DNA of 57,060 bases, from the IMG/VR virus record IMGVR_UViG_3300019093_000011, positions 1 to 57,060 of that record, one strand, 5' to 3'. Shown piece by piece: positions 34,901 to 44,708 of this stretch. The stretch comes from a virus. A model generated the notes under the pieces. The model saw nothing but the letters and a program-made list of their open reading frames with translations, searched no databases and was not told where the DNA came from. The stretch's first letter is position 1. Each line of letters begins with the position of its first letter. The position numbers were made by a program, and so were the translations under genes.

Positions 34901-37900
34901 AAAACTGGCGTTTTCTCTCCATAAACGCCAAGGATAATCATCAACTACTTTGTCAAAATATACTAATCCGTTTGATGCTCTTGTTTGAATAGCTTTTATT
35001 TGATTTTGAGAAACATATGATGGCAAATCAAAATCAGTAACTAAACTTTGTGTATTTTCCATGTCATTATAGATACTGACAAATTCCCTTATTTTAGTTC
35101 TATAAGGTTTAACCTCAGCAATATAATTTTCAAAATCTTCTAAGTTATCATTACTATATGTTATTTTTTGACGAAGTTTTCCTACATTATGTAATGCCTT
35201 AACAAAACTAGTTTTAAAAATCCAATCTACAAATGGTTGTTCTGATAATGCATATTTGATACTTAAAAAGAAAAGATTTAAGTAAAGTATTCTACGATTG
35301 TCTATGAGAATTTTGTCTTTTAATGAATTTAAAATAATTCTTAATTCAATACTACCTGAATTATCAAATTTATTAATATCATATAGACTGCTATCGTAAC
35401 CAAGTCTATTAGATTTAAAATTATAAAATTTATTACTTAATTGAAGTGAACCATTTTGACGACCTATTACTTGAAAACTTTGCGTATAATCTATTGATTC
35501 TATGTCAGAATATTTTTCTAATAATAACCATCCAGAACTGCCTACGTTATTAACTTTAATAACTTGCCCTATTTTACAATCACTTGAAAATAATTGATAT
35601 GTACCATCCACCACAAAATCCACCCTAGTGAATTGATCATAACCATCTTCATACCAATCAATATAATTCCAAAAATTAGTAACATCATAATCTTGGATTT
35701 TTATTTTACTCCAAGTGCTACCGCTATAGGTATAAATGCACCAATTGCCAAATACTGTACTATCACTTCTTACTAATACCGTAATATTTCTTAATGATAA
35801 CCCAGTATTTGAAATATCGTAACCCTCACCCTGTGATAGAATTTCAACTCTATCTATTCCGCCTGTATTGTTTAAGACTGCTCGAGCTTTGGCATTTTCT
35901 CCCGATCCAGCAATAGTTATTGGCGGAGCATATTGATACCCATACCCACTGTCCAGTACACTTATTCCTACTAGTTTACCATTCTCAATATTCAAAGAAA
36001 GACTGGCTTTTTTAAATGCATCAACATTTATAAACCGCAATTCTTTTTCGGTATCGATTACATAATCATATAACCCAAAAATTTCACTAGGCGCTTGATC
36101 TTTCTTTAATAAATCAGTTAAATCTATATTATCTATTTGAATTTTTTTGAATTCACTATTGAATCGTTCTATAACTTGTTTGATTGCTTCCAATCTATTG
36201 ACAAACATACTTTGTCTTGGTTTGAATTCTATGCCGTAACGTTGTTTAGGTGACAAAGAAATATCAGGAATCATCTTGCCATTTTCATCAAATCCCACCA
36301 AACTATCAATCCATTTTCTTTCAAGCTGTTTAGGGATTTCAGTTTTTTCATTTTCACTAATGATTTTCCATTCACTGTGAATATTTGTATTACGATCAAT
36401 ATTTGGCAACCAATATTGCACTGACAAAACTACATCCTTAGATGATAATAAATTTTTAATATTGGTCAAACTAACACTATTAGTATTAATAAATTCAATA
36501 TACTTTAATCCTTGTCCTTTAGGATTGCTAATAATATTTGAAATTTCTAAAGCTGAATTTATTCTACTAGTTGAATTGGGCAATGTTGATTTATTTTTTA
36601 CCCAAAAGTAATATAATGATGTAAATTGCTTGGAGATTGAATCATATTTTCTTTTCACACTATAAACTGAATTGCCATAGAGTGTAGTACCAGTAATATT
36701 TTGAGTTATTCCATCAATAGTATTTGATACAATATCCCAGTCCCCTGGCAAAATTTTAGATTCCACCCATTCATAAATATCAACACTGGCTGTTTCGTAT
36801 AAGGTATTCCAAGTGGAATTTTTATAGGTTATATCGCCTATATGAGCATCTAAAAACTTAGCCCTACGTAAATCCCACCATAATGTGCCAACTTGCGGAT
36901 CTAACCAGCACATGCCATCATCCACATTTACATCTAATGTGGAATTAAGTACTTTGTATGAATATGTTGCAGGATCGTAATATGTTTTATATTTGATCTG
37001 CTCTTCGGCTTTGCCAGGAATTTTACCTTGAGTTATATCTATAATATCCAAGTAGGTTAATAACTCGTTGGATCGTCTGTTATATAAAAATATTTTTTTA
37101 AATAAACTTAGATCAATTTTTGGACTTTCTTTTTCGATAATTTTCCAACTATAATCACTTCTATAATGTGTGTAAACGGCACCACTTCTACGATCATTTT
37201 GAGCATTTGGCGCAGATACTATGATATCATTATCAGCAGCGGCAACTCGATCACCATATTCATCAGTGCCATTGGTTTCTACGCTTAATGATTCAGCATA
37301 GATAAACTTATTTTCATATCGATCATAAACATCTACCCTGCCAGAGTCAAGATTAATTACGGAACTATCATCATAATTTACAGTGCTATCATCATAATTA
37401 AACAAATTATTTCTAGAGCTGTCGCCTAGTCTATTATAAACAACTAAAGTTCGTTCATTATTGACAAATTTTAAATATGTGCCAAATTGCTCATTGGCGT
37501 CAAGAGCCTTATTTCTATCAGTTAATGTTTGAAATAGATTGAAATCTTTGTAAACATATACTGCTTCTTTAGATGACACAGCTAGATAAGTTCCATTTTC
37601 TGATAGAGATACTGCTTGACCAAAATTTGTTTTACCTAAAAATCCTATTTCACGAGTTGGATGAAAATCATAATCGCTGCGTTTTTCGAAGAGTATTACC
37701 TTGCCAGGACAATTATGACTTAATGATGCGGAAACTACAAGTATTTTAGCTGTTTGATCAATATCAAAATCATAGGCAAATGGATGATCTACATCAATTG
37801 GCTTAATACTCGTCATAAATTGCCAATTAGAACTGTCTCCAAAATTCTTAAAATAATATATTATACCACTAATACTATCACCATCTGTACTGCTAACAGT

Positions 37901-40834
37901 TAATGAATATGCTTGATCATAGGCAAATTTTATTTTATATCCAAAGTAAGGATCTAATATCAATTCTGGATTTGAGATTGTTTCTTTAGGAATATATTTG
38001 TGATTAAAATCATCTAATAAAAATACTTTAATAACGCTATTGCCATTTAGTTTGCCACTAACAGCTAACCATTGACCATCATCACTAAATGCTAAACTAT
38101 TGCCAAATTCATCTAAATTTGAATTTATAATTTGAAATAAAGACCAATCTGATATAATAGAAGGTTTATAATAAACAAAAACTTGATTTTGAGCATTGGT
38201 AATTGCTAGATAACTTGCTGATTTGCTAATAGTTATAACTTTTCCAAATCTACTAGCATTTGCTAGATTTAATCTGTATATTTTATTTCTATTATAAACT
38301 GAATTATTTGCCCATATTGCATATTTGTTATCAATTGATCTATTGACCCAAGCTAATTCATTTACTTTGAGATAATAAGGAACTGCTAAATTATCTATTG
38401 TATCAAATCTTTGTTTGGTCAATTTAAAGAGCTTGATAGACTTTTGCGGGTCCACTGAAGGAGGAGGACTATAACTTTTTAAACCTGTTGAAACTGTAAT
38501 AGTGTCAATATTAATGGATTTAATTTTACAAAATATGTTTAATGGTGCATAATTATTTGTTATTCCAATTAACTCGCCTACTACAAAATTAGGACGATTA
38601 TCTAATTTTAATACCAAATCACTGTTGCTATTGTTATATGTTAAGGTAAGAACTTCATATGGCATATGCGTAAATCTATGCACATTCCAGTCATCATTAA
38701 ATTCATTTAATACTGGTTCAAAAGCTGTCCAAATGTAGTCACCTGAAGTAAAATTAAGTGTACTAACTGTTAATAAATCTTCTAACTTATCTGTATTAAA
38801 TGTAACTTGATCGTATTTGACAAATCCAGGGGTACGTAAAAATGGTTTAAAGTTATTATTAATAACCCAAAGATCATTTTGATAATTTTTAGGTGCTAGA
38901 TATATGTCCTTTTTAGTTTGTTTAATTACAAAATCTAATTTACTATTATCAATAGTAGATACTAACTCAAGTGGCTGCGGATTAATTTTAAATTGACTTT
39001 CATCTAAAATAAATTCCACTTCATCAAATGCATCTTTGGCGCCATATTGGCCCACTCTTATGGCCCATTCTTCAATGAAGTCTATGCTATCTTTGTCCTC
39101 TGCACTTAATACATCAAAAAGTTTGTCTAAGGAATTGATGGTGCCTTTATCTTGAATCATTCCTTGATAAAATTTAAATTCACTTACATCATTTTTAATA
39201 ATATTTTCCAAATACTGACGTTTTTGATATCCAATTAAATGCTGTGCCATTTTTTGTTGACCAACATCAAAATTATCACTGTCTAAATCATAAAAATCTG
39301 TGAACTGTAAAGCCTTGTAGTCCCAGTTGGGTAATAAATCACTAACAGGCTTTTTATCTAATTTAATCCAATTATTTTTATCAAAAGCTTCAGTACCTGG
39401 TAAGAAATTATTTGCACTATAATAAAATTCTTTATATTTTACTATGTCTCCAAGGTGATAGTCATTCCAAGGGGCCCAATCATCAATATTAGCTTGATCG
39501 TAAATGAATCCTGGAGCATCTAAACTGCCATCCCAATTAATTGTTTTATAACCTGCAATTTGAATTTTTTCTTGTCTATATCCTGTTTCTAGGTTATAAA
39601 TTAAATCATTAAATTGAGTAACATTGTCAATTAGTAAGACATGTTCTTTTTGTACTAGATAAAAAGTAGCGCCATATATTCCTAAATTTTCTTTTTTAGG
39701 ACTAAGCGTAAAAGTATTGTCATATCTAAGATAATTTAATAAATTTGGATCATATTTTTGACCATCTGCTGAAAATATTTCATAATTAGTATGTTGTTCT
39801 CTAAGATCATTTACTGTGTTGTATTGTAATTTTAAATCTAATTGCAATGCTGCTGGACTTAAACTAATGGCCGCAGCACCGTCTGAATTTAAGTTTTCTA
39901 ATTTAAAATAATTAGCAATATTAAACGTCTCACTTGGCAATTGATCTTGTTTTGATCTATAATAATCGCCATTATAGAACACAATTTCTCCAAGTTTATA
40001 TGACTTTGTTTCTTCCCAATCTACATATTGATCACTTCCTGAACTCCAATTTTGAGTAGTCCAAAATAAAAATTCTTTTACACTAACTTCCCAACTGGCT
40101 ACATTTCTTAAATCTGCATTAAAATTATCAAAACTAAACCCTTGATCTTTTAAATATTCCCCATGGCCCTGTAAAAAATCAACTACTTCTTGAATAGAAT
40201 CCAATATAGTACCATAATTTAAAATTAATCTTTCTTTTTCCCACTTCTTTCTCAAATTAGCTGTCACACCGCCAACCAATGGCAAAGCTGGAATTTTTTG
40301 TAATAGATCATAACTAGGATTATCTTGGCTAGCATGACTAATTTTGACTCTGTAATAATTCCTATCGATTAATACGATATTGCCAACTAGATATTGTTGA
40401 TTAGACGCCCATTCAATATAACTTTCACTAATTCCACCTACATTAATATTAATTCCAGATTGTGACCAAGCATAATAATAAAAATAAGGATTTGTTTGAT
40501 TATAACCTTTTATTGAATACCCAATGCCTCGTTTGGTCTTGATTTTAGTTATAATGACCCCAGTATATGATACTTTTTTAGTAGGACTACTAACATTTAA
40601 AAATATTTTATAATTTTCATTTGGGATAAAAACTCCAGCTTTAGCCGTTGAACTTTTGCTATCCAAAATAAGTTGATATTTTTCTTTATTGGTAAATCCT
40701 GCTATTTTATGACTTAATTTATTGTTAATTAATTTTAAATTACTCTTATATATGTCTAGGAAACTACTGTTATCCCCTTGTAAATAATCAGTAACATAAT
40801 TAACTAACCCAGAAGTAAAAACTCTAGTGGTCTC
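31967..40834 (-). CDS. Giant tail/baseplate protein, C-terminal reading-frame segment
   Basis: This open frame encodes 2,955 residues and belongs to the same protein as 40824-44708. The first in-frame start (TTG 40666) would skip about 56 well-formed residues (RVFTSGLVNYVTDYL and on), so it is not the true start. It contains three CBM5/12-like modules (about residues 80-115, 212-236 and 392-417 from the TTG), a beta-propeller region (about 790-1175) and several GGSGYxxxP-type beta repeats. The C-terminal part has INGERIEYF and QLRRGTWGTG, typical of large marine T4-like virion proteins. Position after gp6 corresponds to T4 gp7, a wedge protein, which also contains a propeller. It is structural. 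Confidence 0.75.
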   Translation of the reverse strand, partial: ETTRVFTSGLVNYVTDYLQGDNSSFLDIYKSNLKLINNKLSHKIAGFTNKEKYQLILDSKSSTAKAGVFIPNENYKIFLNVSSPTKKVSYTGVIITKIKTKRGIGYSIKGYNQTNPYFYYYAWSQSGININVGGISESYIEWASNQQYLVGNIVLIDRNYYRVKISHASQDNPSYDLLQKIPALPLVGGVTANLRKKWEKERLILNYGTILDSIQEVVDFLQGHGEYLKDQGFSFDNFNADLRNVASWEVSVKEFLFWTTQNWSSGSDQYVDWEETKSYKLGEIVFYNGDYYRSKQDQLPSETFNIANYFKLENLNSDGAAAISLSPAALQLDLKLQYNTVNDLREQHTNYEIFSADGQKYDPNLLNYLRYDNTFTLSPKKENLGIYGATFYLVQKEHVLLIDNVTQFNDLIYNLETGYRQEKIQIAGYKTINWDGSLDAPGFIYDQANIDDWAPWNDYHLGDIVKYKEFYYSANNFLPGTEAFDKNNWIKLDKKPVSDLLPNWDYKALQFTDFYDLDSDNFDVGQQKMAQHLIGYQKRQYLENIIKNDVSEFKFYQGMIQDKGTINSLDKLFDVLSAEDKDSIDFIEEWAIRVGQYGAKDAFDEVEFILDESQFKINPQPLELVSTIDNSKLDFVIKQTKKDIYLAPKNYQNDLWVINNNFKPFLRTPGFVKYDQVTFNTDKLEDLLTVSTLNFTSGDYIWTAFEPVLNEFNDDWNVHRFTHMPYEVLTLTYNNSNSDLVLKLDNRPNFVVGELIGITNNYAPLNIFCKIKSINIDTITVSTGLKSYSPPPSVDPQKSIKLFKLTKQRFDTIDNLAVPYYLKVNELAWVNRSIDNKYAIWANNSVYNRNKIYRLNLANASRFGKVITISKSASYLAITNAQNQVFVYYKPSIISDWSLFQIINSNLDEFGNSLAFSDDGQWLAVSGKLNGNSVIKVFLLDDFNHKYIPKETISNPELILDPYFGYKIKFAYDQAYSLTVSSTDGDSISGIIYYFKNFGDSSNWQFMTSIKPIDVDHPFAYDFDIDQTAKILVVSASLSHNCPGKVILFEKRSDYDFHPTREIGFLGKTNFGQAVSLSENGTYLAVSSKEAVYVYKDFNLFQTLTDRNKALDANEQFGTYLKFVNNERTLVVYNRLGDSSRNNLFNYDDSTVNYDDSSVINLDSGRVDVYDRYENKFIYAESLSVETNGTDEYGDRVAAADNDIIVSAPNAQNDRRSGAVYTHYRSDYSWKIIEKESPKIDLSLFKKIFLYNRRSNELLTYLDIIDITQGKIPGKAEEQIKYKTYYDPATYSYKVLNSTLDVNVDDGMCWLDPQVGTLWWDLRRAKFLDAHIGDITYKNSTWNTLYETASVDIYEWVESKILPGDWDIVSNTIDGITQNITGTTLYGNSVYSVKRKYDSISKQFTSLYYFWVKNKSTLPNSTSRINSALEISNIISNPKGQGLKYIEFINTNSVSLTNIKNLLSSKDVVLSVQYWLPNIDRNTNIHSEWKIISENEKTEIPKQLERKWIDSLVGFDENGKMIPDISLSPKQRYGIEFKPRQSMFVNRLEAIKQVIERFNSEFKKIQIDNIDLTDLLKKDQAPSEIFGLYDYVIDTEKELRFINVDAFKKASLSLNIENGKLVGISVLDSGYGYQYAPPITIAGSGENAKARAVLNNTGGIDRVEILSQGEGYDISNTGLSLRNITVLVRSDSTVFGNWCIYTYSGSTWSKIKIQDYDVTNFWNYIDWYEDGYDQFTRVDFVVDGTYQLFSSDCKIGQVIKVNNVGSSGWLLLEKYSDIESIDYTQSFQVIGRQNGSLQLSNKFYNFKSNRLGYDSSLYDINKFDNSGSIELRIILNSLKDKILIDNRRILYLNLFFLSIKYALSEQPFVDWIFKTSFVKALHNVGKLRQKITYSNDNLEDFENYIAEVKPYRTKIREFVSIYNDMENTQSLVTDFDLPSYVSQNQIKAIQTRASNGLVYFDKVVDDYPWRLWRENASFTIKEIIVFDGGSNYLSRPIVEIIGDCTTPATARAFIAKGQVIQIEVLNGGSGYYKAPIIKIKGHLDVDGVEARATAVIKNDLVRSNTLGLRFDRYAKEPIENILPLTKTETFIGNKDTISFDLIYSPNIEKNQSSVTFTIDGIEIDALKGSYSLVKTSKPSPDGTHTVYYGKLVLDDPQVKDENKTYLITINYKKDFNHLKALDRIAYYYAPESGMIGKDFAQLMTGIDYGGVSIVGINFDPPEKWDSENNPWGEKLWDPRTVNDDTRIYDALIQGGKFGKNNGIPYVTASGMAADDIIIDGDRFISPLTSPAPEEMLPGHVADTLVIKVTDFLINESADITCDNYISDGRMSEYKISQYPNNKSAAIVKVGDNILRPNLDYIVDFNRVSIKLLTVPTQGKIISIINLGFNGNNILDIDYKIIETASKELILNFNWRDDLELMVLVSGEVVNYTIIKTDETYNLKNKLAIKFVDELVVGQVVNYIIFKKTSNISTSIVSRETLTSDGTTLKYNLLNPIGKSFPLTQNTIVRVGNEILNSTDSFFFILKNNVYAYDIPLGKGSVNDEEVFNILEDYKVYIDNNEVQLGMAYKIDLITQKISILPNYYTENSKVIVTLVKNSDYKIGKDGNSNFIEFKNSYPDNTQIEVISMYNHDILNIQRSSYKIKSNIQNYQNSIYYLDAIRVSGGILSLNRPIINANYVWVIKNKTLLMPNMDYILSDNKMEVILNTIPTKDDRFSVLTFGSNITRDPIAFMQFKDILNRSHYKRISKNRTTYLIKELKFSDKEIEVHDSSTLNDPDISSNQPGVVYINGERIEYFIKNQNKITQLRRGTWGTGIPQVHTLGTEVFDIGFAETIPYDDKTEIHEWMPNSNLPYIPSKDGIEIFVGGVRQRKNPYKLHDARIHPESPQGDVEHPADFTIDETTAQIHLNTIPRLGIKTQVVRKTLTVWEDSGKDIANSTNSVAYFLKFAPKKLGSG

Positions 40835-40837
40835 TTA
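40824..40837 (-). other. Frame change within the giant tail gene
   Basis: The upstream frame ends in a TAG at 40826-40824 and the downstream frame opens after a TAA at 40837-40835. The two frames overlap only in this stretch. A +1 shift, for example one extra base at the CC of 40829-40830, joins them. Downstream codons have no ATG, GTG or TTG before 40666. Confidence 0.65.
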
Positions 40838-43800
40838 TATTATTTGGTAATTTAATATCAGTCAAACGTAACCTTAAATTTGTATCCTTGTATACTAATT
40901 GATTAGTTCTGTTTTTAATTATTCTAGATCTGTCCAAATAACAGCCTAATACACGATTTGGCTGCATTAAAATCATAGTAATTAATAGGCTAAATGGATA
41001 ATAACTACTACGTCTCCATGCTGTTTCTACTGGGCCTTGATCACCAAATGAATAATTTGAATTACCAGTAGTATCAAACACCCCTTGAGCTAGATTGCAA
41101 ACAATTGGGTTTGTTAGGTTTCCTGATTCGTCAACAGGAATATTATTTAAAACTGGTCTGACAAATTTATGATTTCTATTAACTGGTTTACCAGGTTCTT
41201 TAATCACGCCGTCGCGTAGATCCTGCCAAAGTATTAGATTATTAGATGTATATGGGGCAGGACCATAAGTATCCTCCCACCATTTTGGCTTAATACTAAA
41301 TCCTAGACTTTCCCAAGGTGTTAAATTTATACGATCTGTGTCAAAGTATAATTTATAAATTCCACGCCAAAATCCTGGAATATTTCCACCGTCTATGCCA
41401 ATTGCTTCACTGTAATTGAATGTAAATGGATTTGATGAATCGTATATTAAAGGTTGGCTAAAATCTTTGTCAATTAAACTAGTCCATTTAAAAAAGTTAG
41501 GAGCTAGTATTTCATTAAACTCAGCTAAGGAGTATTCAGTTGGTCTATTAGCTCCTGGTATAAAATCATATATGTCTAATATAGTTTCATCATAACGAAT
41601 TTTAATATTATTAAAAATTCTTTTTTCTAATTCTAATATTATATCATCTCTATAATCATTATAAGCTAATATAACACTACCATCATGTCCTTGTATCAAA
41701 TATTTTGGTTCTAATAAAGTAGTATCTAAATATTTTTGAGGCTCAAATTTAGGATATAATCCTAATGTAGTTGGGGTTGGTGGGATAAAGCAGCCATCTG
41801 TGCTTTCATATTCATAAACAGTTAAAATATCATTTTCTTTAATAGCTGTTAATACTTCAATAAAACCATCAAATCCAAATAGATAATCTCGTTCATGAAT
41901 TAATTGAACATCGTTTAGGTAGACATTTACACTTTTATAACTTAATGTTTCTAATGTAAAGGGAGCAGATAAAGGATATTTGACTGTTCTGTAATCTTGC
42001 ACTGTGAAATCAGTTTTTTTATTTGCACCAAAACCTAGGACATCACTAAAATAATAGGGTGCTGTTTTAGGCGTTCCTTGATTAATATCAAATAATATTT
42101 GATCTACTGAATCCTTAACTGATACATCACTTGTCAAATTTGTTAGGTGATTAATAAAATTTCTTTTAAATTTGCCATACTCATCTCTAGCTTTTTCTAA
42201 TGCTGATATAATATTGGCATTTTTATTTGTCAAATGATATAACGCTGAATTTATACTTCCACTATGTTGAACAAATTTTGTGCCATAACTACTAGTATTA
42301 GAAAGATCTCTAAGATTTCCCACTCCTGGATAGACGCCATTAAATGAACTAAGATTATCTATAATGGAATCTACATGATCGATGACTTCACCTAGAGTAA
42401 AATCATTAATATTATTGTTTAATGGATTATTTTGAAAATTTATTGGGAAGTCATATTTGCCGTTATTGTTTTTAGTCTGTTTACTATAGCATTTTAATGT
42501 AACTATATCTAAATCTGTTACATCATTTTTTAATACAACTATTTTATAAGCAACTTCATCCTCAATATGAAATAAGTTTTTATCTAATCTTTTACCATTT
42601 ATATAAACTTTTACTAATAAATCATCGAGATTATCTTTATCATCATATACATCTACGGGAAACTTATTTGTTAAATTAGAATTTTTATAGATTCTTATAA
42701 TAGGCTGAACATTTTTTAGCGTATTTTTAGTCCATCCATTTAGATATTCACTGCCTAATTTATTATTCTTTTTAATAAATTTATTATCAGTATTTTCAGT
42801 TATTACTTCAGCTTGTATTTTATAAGAAAAAGTATTTTGTAATAGATCATAATTAAAAAGAATATCCCCTACGTTGTTGATATTCTTGTAACTTAAGGCA
42901 AATCTCAATTCAGAATCTTGTTTACCAGTGCCTATTTTATAGGAAAAAATCTTATTACCTGAAAAGGTTGAGCCATCATATTTGCTAGCATCAGTTAAAT
43001 TAACACCATCTTCGTCGAATAAATCAAATAATGGCTGCTGATTTTGAGTCGTTTTTGTTTGGCCAAGTATCCATTTTGCACCATCATACCATAGCATTTG
43101 TGCTGTATATTTTACACCAGTTTTAACTAATACCACATCATGCAAATTTGGATTAGTATCAGGTTCTTCTTCTAAATGGATTCGTCTAATGCCAAAGTCA
43201 TTATTATTTTCATGTGTGGTAATAAAATTTACTCGATATATTTTACCATTGACTAATGGATCATTATCCCCAGTGAATAATATTCTATGACCGTCAAGTA
43301 AAGATACATTATCAATATTATAACCTAAGGACCCTTCTATAATTGAAAAAACATCACTGGTAAAATCGTCAACTAAATCAATATCCTGTTTAGGGGTTAT
43401 ACCAAAATTAAAAAGTTTAATATTTGCATTAAATTCTATAATTGGACGTTTGGCTCGTTGTAATTGATCAAATACTGGCTGTTGTCCAAGTTCAATGGCT
43501 GTTTTCTCTATTATAGACTCGTGAAACCAACGATTATATCTGCTCCAAGGATTTCTATCTGTACTAGCCCTATTAATTGTGATGTAATCTTTGACCGTTG
43601 GAACATACTTAACATCATTATAGGCTAACTTGTCATAGCCTGTGTCATCAAATGTTACCTCAAAGTTTTTGGTATAAGGTGCTATAATTTCTAATTGCTT
43701 TTCAGGAATGAGTTGAATTTTATCACCCACTCCCTCTACATAAAAATCGCCTTCACTATAAAAGGACGGTGTCACACGCCCTTTGAAATTAACCTTCATA

Positions 43801-44708
43801 CCATTACTCAAAGACAGCCCGCTACGCAATGTATATGTTTGGCTATTAATTATTTCATTTTCAACATCTATTGCAGTATTTTCTGTAATGTCAAATACTT
43901 TAATTATGCCTGAGGTATCTGGTGAATTTTCACTGACATAATATAGTACATCTGGACACTCTAATGGAACTGTGAAAGTTATTATGCCATTTTCCACAGC
44001 ATAATTATCCACGCCATCTATAAATCTATATGCTTCACCAACTTGCCTTTGAGTTTTTATACTAAATGGTTCATTAAGACATTTATTAATTTCAAAACGA
44101 TATGTCTGCCCACGATATAAAGTTAATGATGGGTTTCTAGTTAGCCCATCTGGTGTAAAAAGAAATGCTCTATTATCGCCTTCATCACTGAGTTCAACTT
44201 TATATGTTTTAATTATCTCTAGTTGTTGCCCAGGAATTGTTATAGCATCAGGACCAAATGGCAACCAATAGTAATGAGCAAAATTGACAATTTTATCCCA
44301 ATCTATATGAGGTTCCCAACTATAAAATTCTTGTTGATTAACTCTTTCATGGTTATCAGGCTTGCCGCCCAATACTGTTAAAGTATTGATATAATCTAAA
44401 TAATCCTTATAAAAATTTACATTGCCTAAGGCATCCTCGATAACTAAACTTGGTTCAAGTTGATAATTTTGTCTATCTTGTACAGGCTCATTTAAAAAAA
44501 TGTCATTGGCTGCTGTTGCTTTGGAGTTTTCCCTTCCTATGTATCCATTGAGACGACGTACAGTACCACTTTGAATAAGTTGATTAATTGTTCCAGAAAT
44601 AAATTTTTTATTACTGTCAGTTCTATAAAATCTAGGTAGAAGATTTTCAGCCTTTCTTTTTTGATTGGGGTTATTTGATGGTGTATTTTCTAATTGATTA
44701 TCGGCCAT
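40824..44708 (-). CDS. Giant tail/baseplate protein, N-terminal reading-frame segment
   Basis: These 1,294 residues form the N-terminal part of a protein of about 4,246 aa. It begins with ENLLPRFYRTDSNKKFISGT and continues with a VRRLNGYIGRENS segment, FYSWEPHIDWDKIVNFAHYYWLP, and long beta-rich stretches. This N-terminus is typical of large virion proteins that follow gp6 in marine T4-like phages, in the position of wedge protein gp7. The ATG overlaps the gp6 stop as TAATG. It ends in NNIRDH at a TAG, where the next frame continues. It probably forms part of the baseplate wedge or a fibre-attachment scaffold. Confidence 0.75.
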   Translation of the reverse strand: MADNQLENTPSNNPNQKRKAENLLPRFYRTDSNKKFISGTINQLIQSGTVRRLNGYIGRENSKATAANDIFLNEPVQDRQNYQLEPSLVIEDALGNVNFYKDYLDYINTLTVLGGKPDNHERVNQQEFYSWEPHIDWDKIVNFAHYYWLPFGPDAITIPGQQLEIIKTYKVELSDEGDNRAFLFTPDGLTRNPSLTLYRGQTYRFEINKCLNEPFSIKTQRQVGEAYRFIDGVDNYAVENGIITFTVPLECPDVLYYVSENSPDTSGIIKVFDITENTAIDVENEIINSQTYTLRSGLSLSNGMKVNFKGRVTPSFYSEGDFYVEGVGDKIQLIPEKQLEIIAPYTKNFEVTFDDTGYDKLAYNDVKYVPTVKDYITINRASTDRNPWSRYNRWFHESIIEKTAIELGQQPVFDQLQRAKRPIIEFNANIKLFNFGITPKQDIDLVDDFTSDVFSIIEGSLGYNIDNVSLLDGHRILFTGDNDPLVNGKIYRVNFITTHENNNDFGIRRIHLEEEPDTNPNLHDVVLVKTGVKYTAQMLWYDGAKWILGQTKTTQNQQPLFDLFDEDGVNLTDASKYDGSTFSGNKIFSYKIGTGKQDSELRFALSYKNINNVGDILFNYDLLQNTFSYKIQAEVITENTDNKFIKKNNKLGSEYLNGWTKNTLKNVQPIIRIYKNSNLTNKFPVDVYDDKDNLDDLLVKVYINGKRLDKNLFHIEDEVAYKIVVLKNDVTDLDIVTLKCYSKQTKNNNGKYDFPINFQNNPLNNNINDFTLGEVIDHVDSIIDNLSSFNGVYPGVGNLRDLSNTSSYGTKFVQHSGSINSALYHLTNKNANIISALEKARDEYGKFKRNFINHLTNLTSDVSVKDSVDQILFDINQGTPKTAPYYFSDVLGFGANKKTDFTVQDYRTVKYPLSAPFTLETLSYKSVNVYLNDVQLIHERDYLFGFDGFIEVLTAIKENDILTVYEYESTDGCFIPPTPTTLGLYPKFEPQKYLDTTLLEPKYLIQGHDGSVILAYNDYRDDIILELEKRIFNNIKIRYDETILDIYDFIPGANRPTEYSLAEFNEILAPNFFKWTSLIDKDFSQPLIYDSSNPFTFNYSEAIGIDGGNIPGFWRGIYKLYFDTDRINLTPWESLGFSIKPKWWEDTYGPAPYTSNNLILWQDLRDGVIKEPGKPVNRNHKFVRPVLNNIPVDESGNLTNPIVCNLAQGVFDTTGNSNYSFGDQGPVETAWRRSSYYPFSLLITMILMQPNRVLGCYLDRSRIIKNRTNQLVYKDTNLRLRLTDIKLPNNIRDH

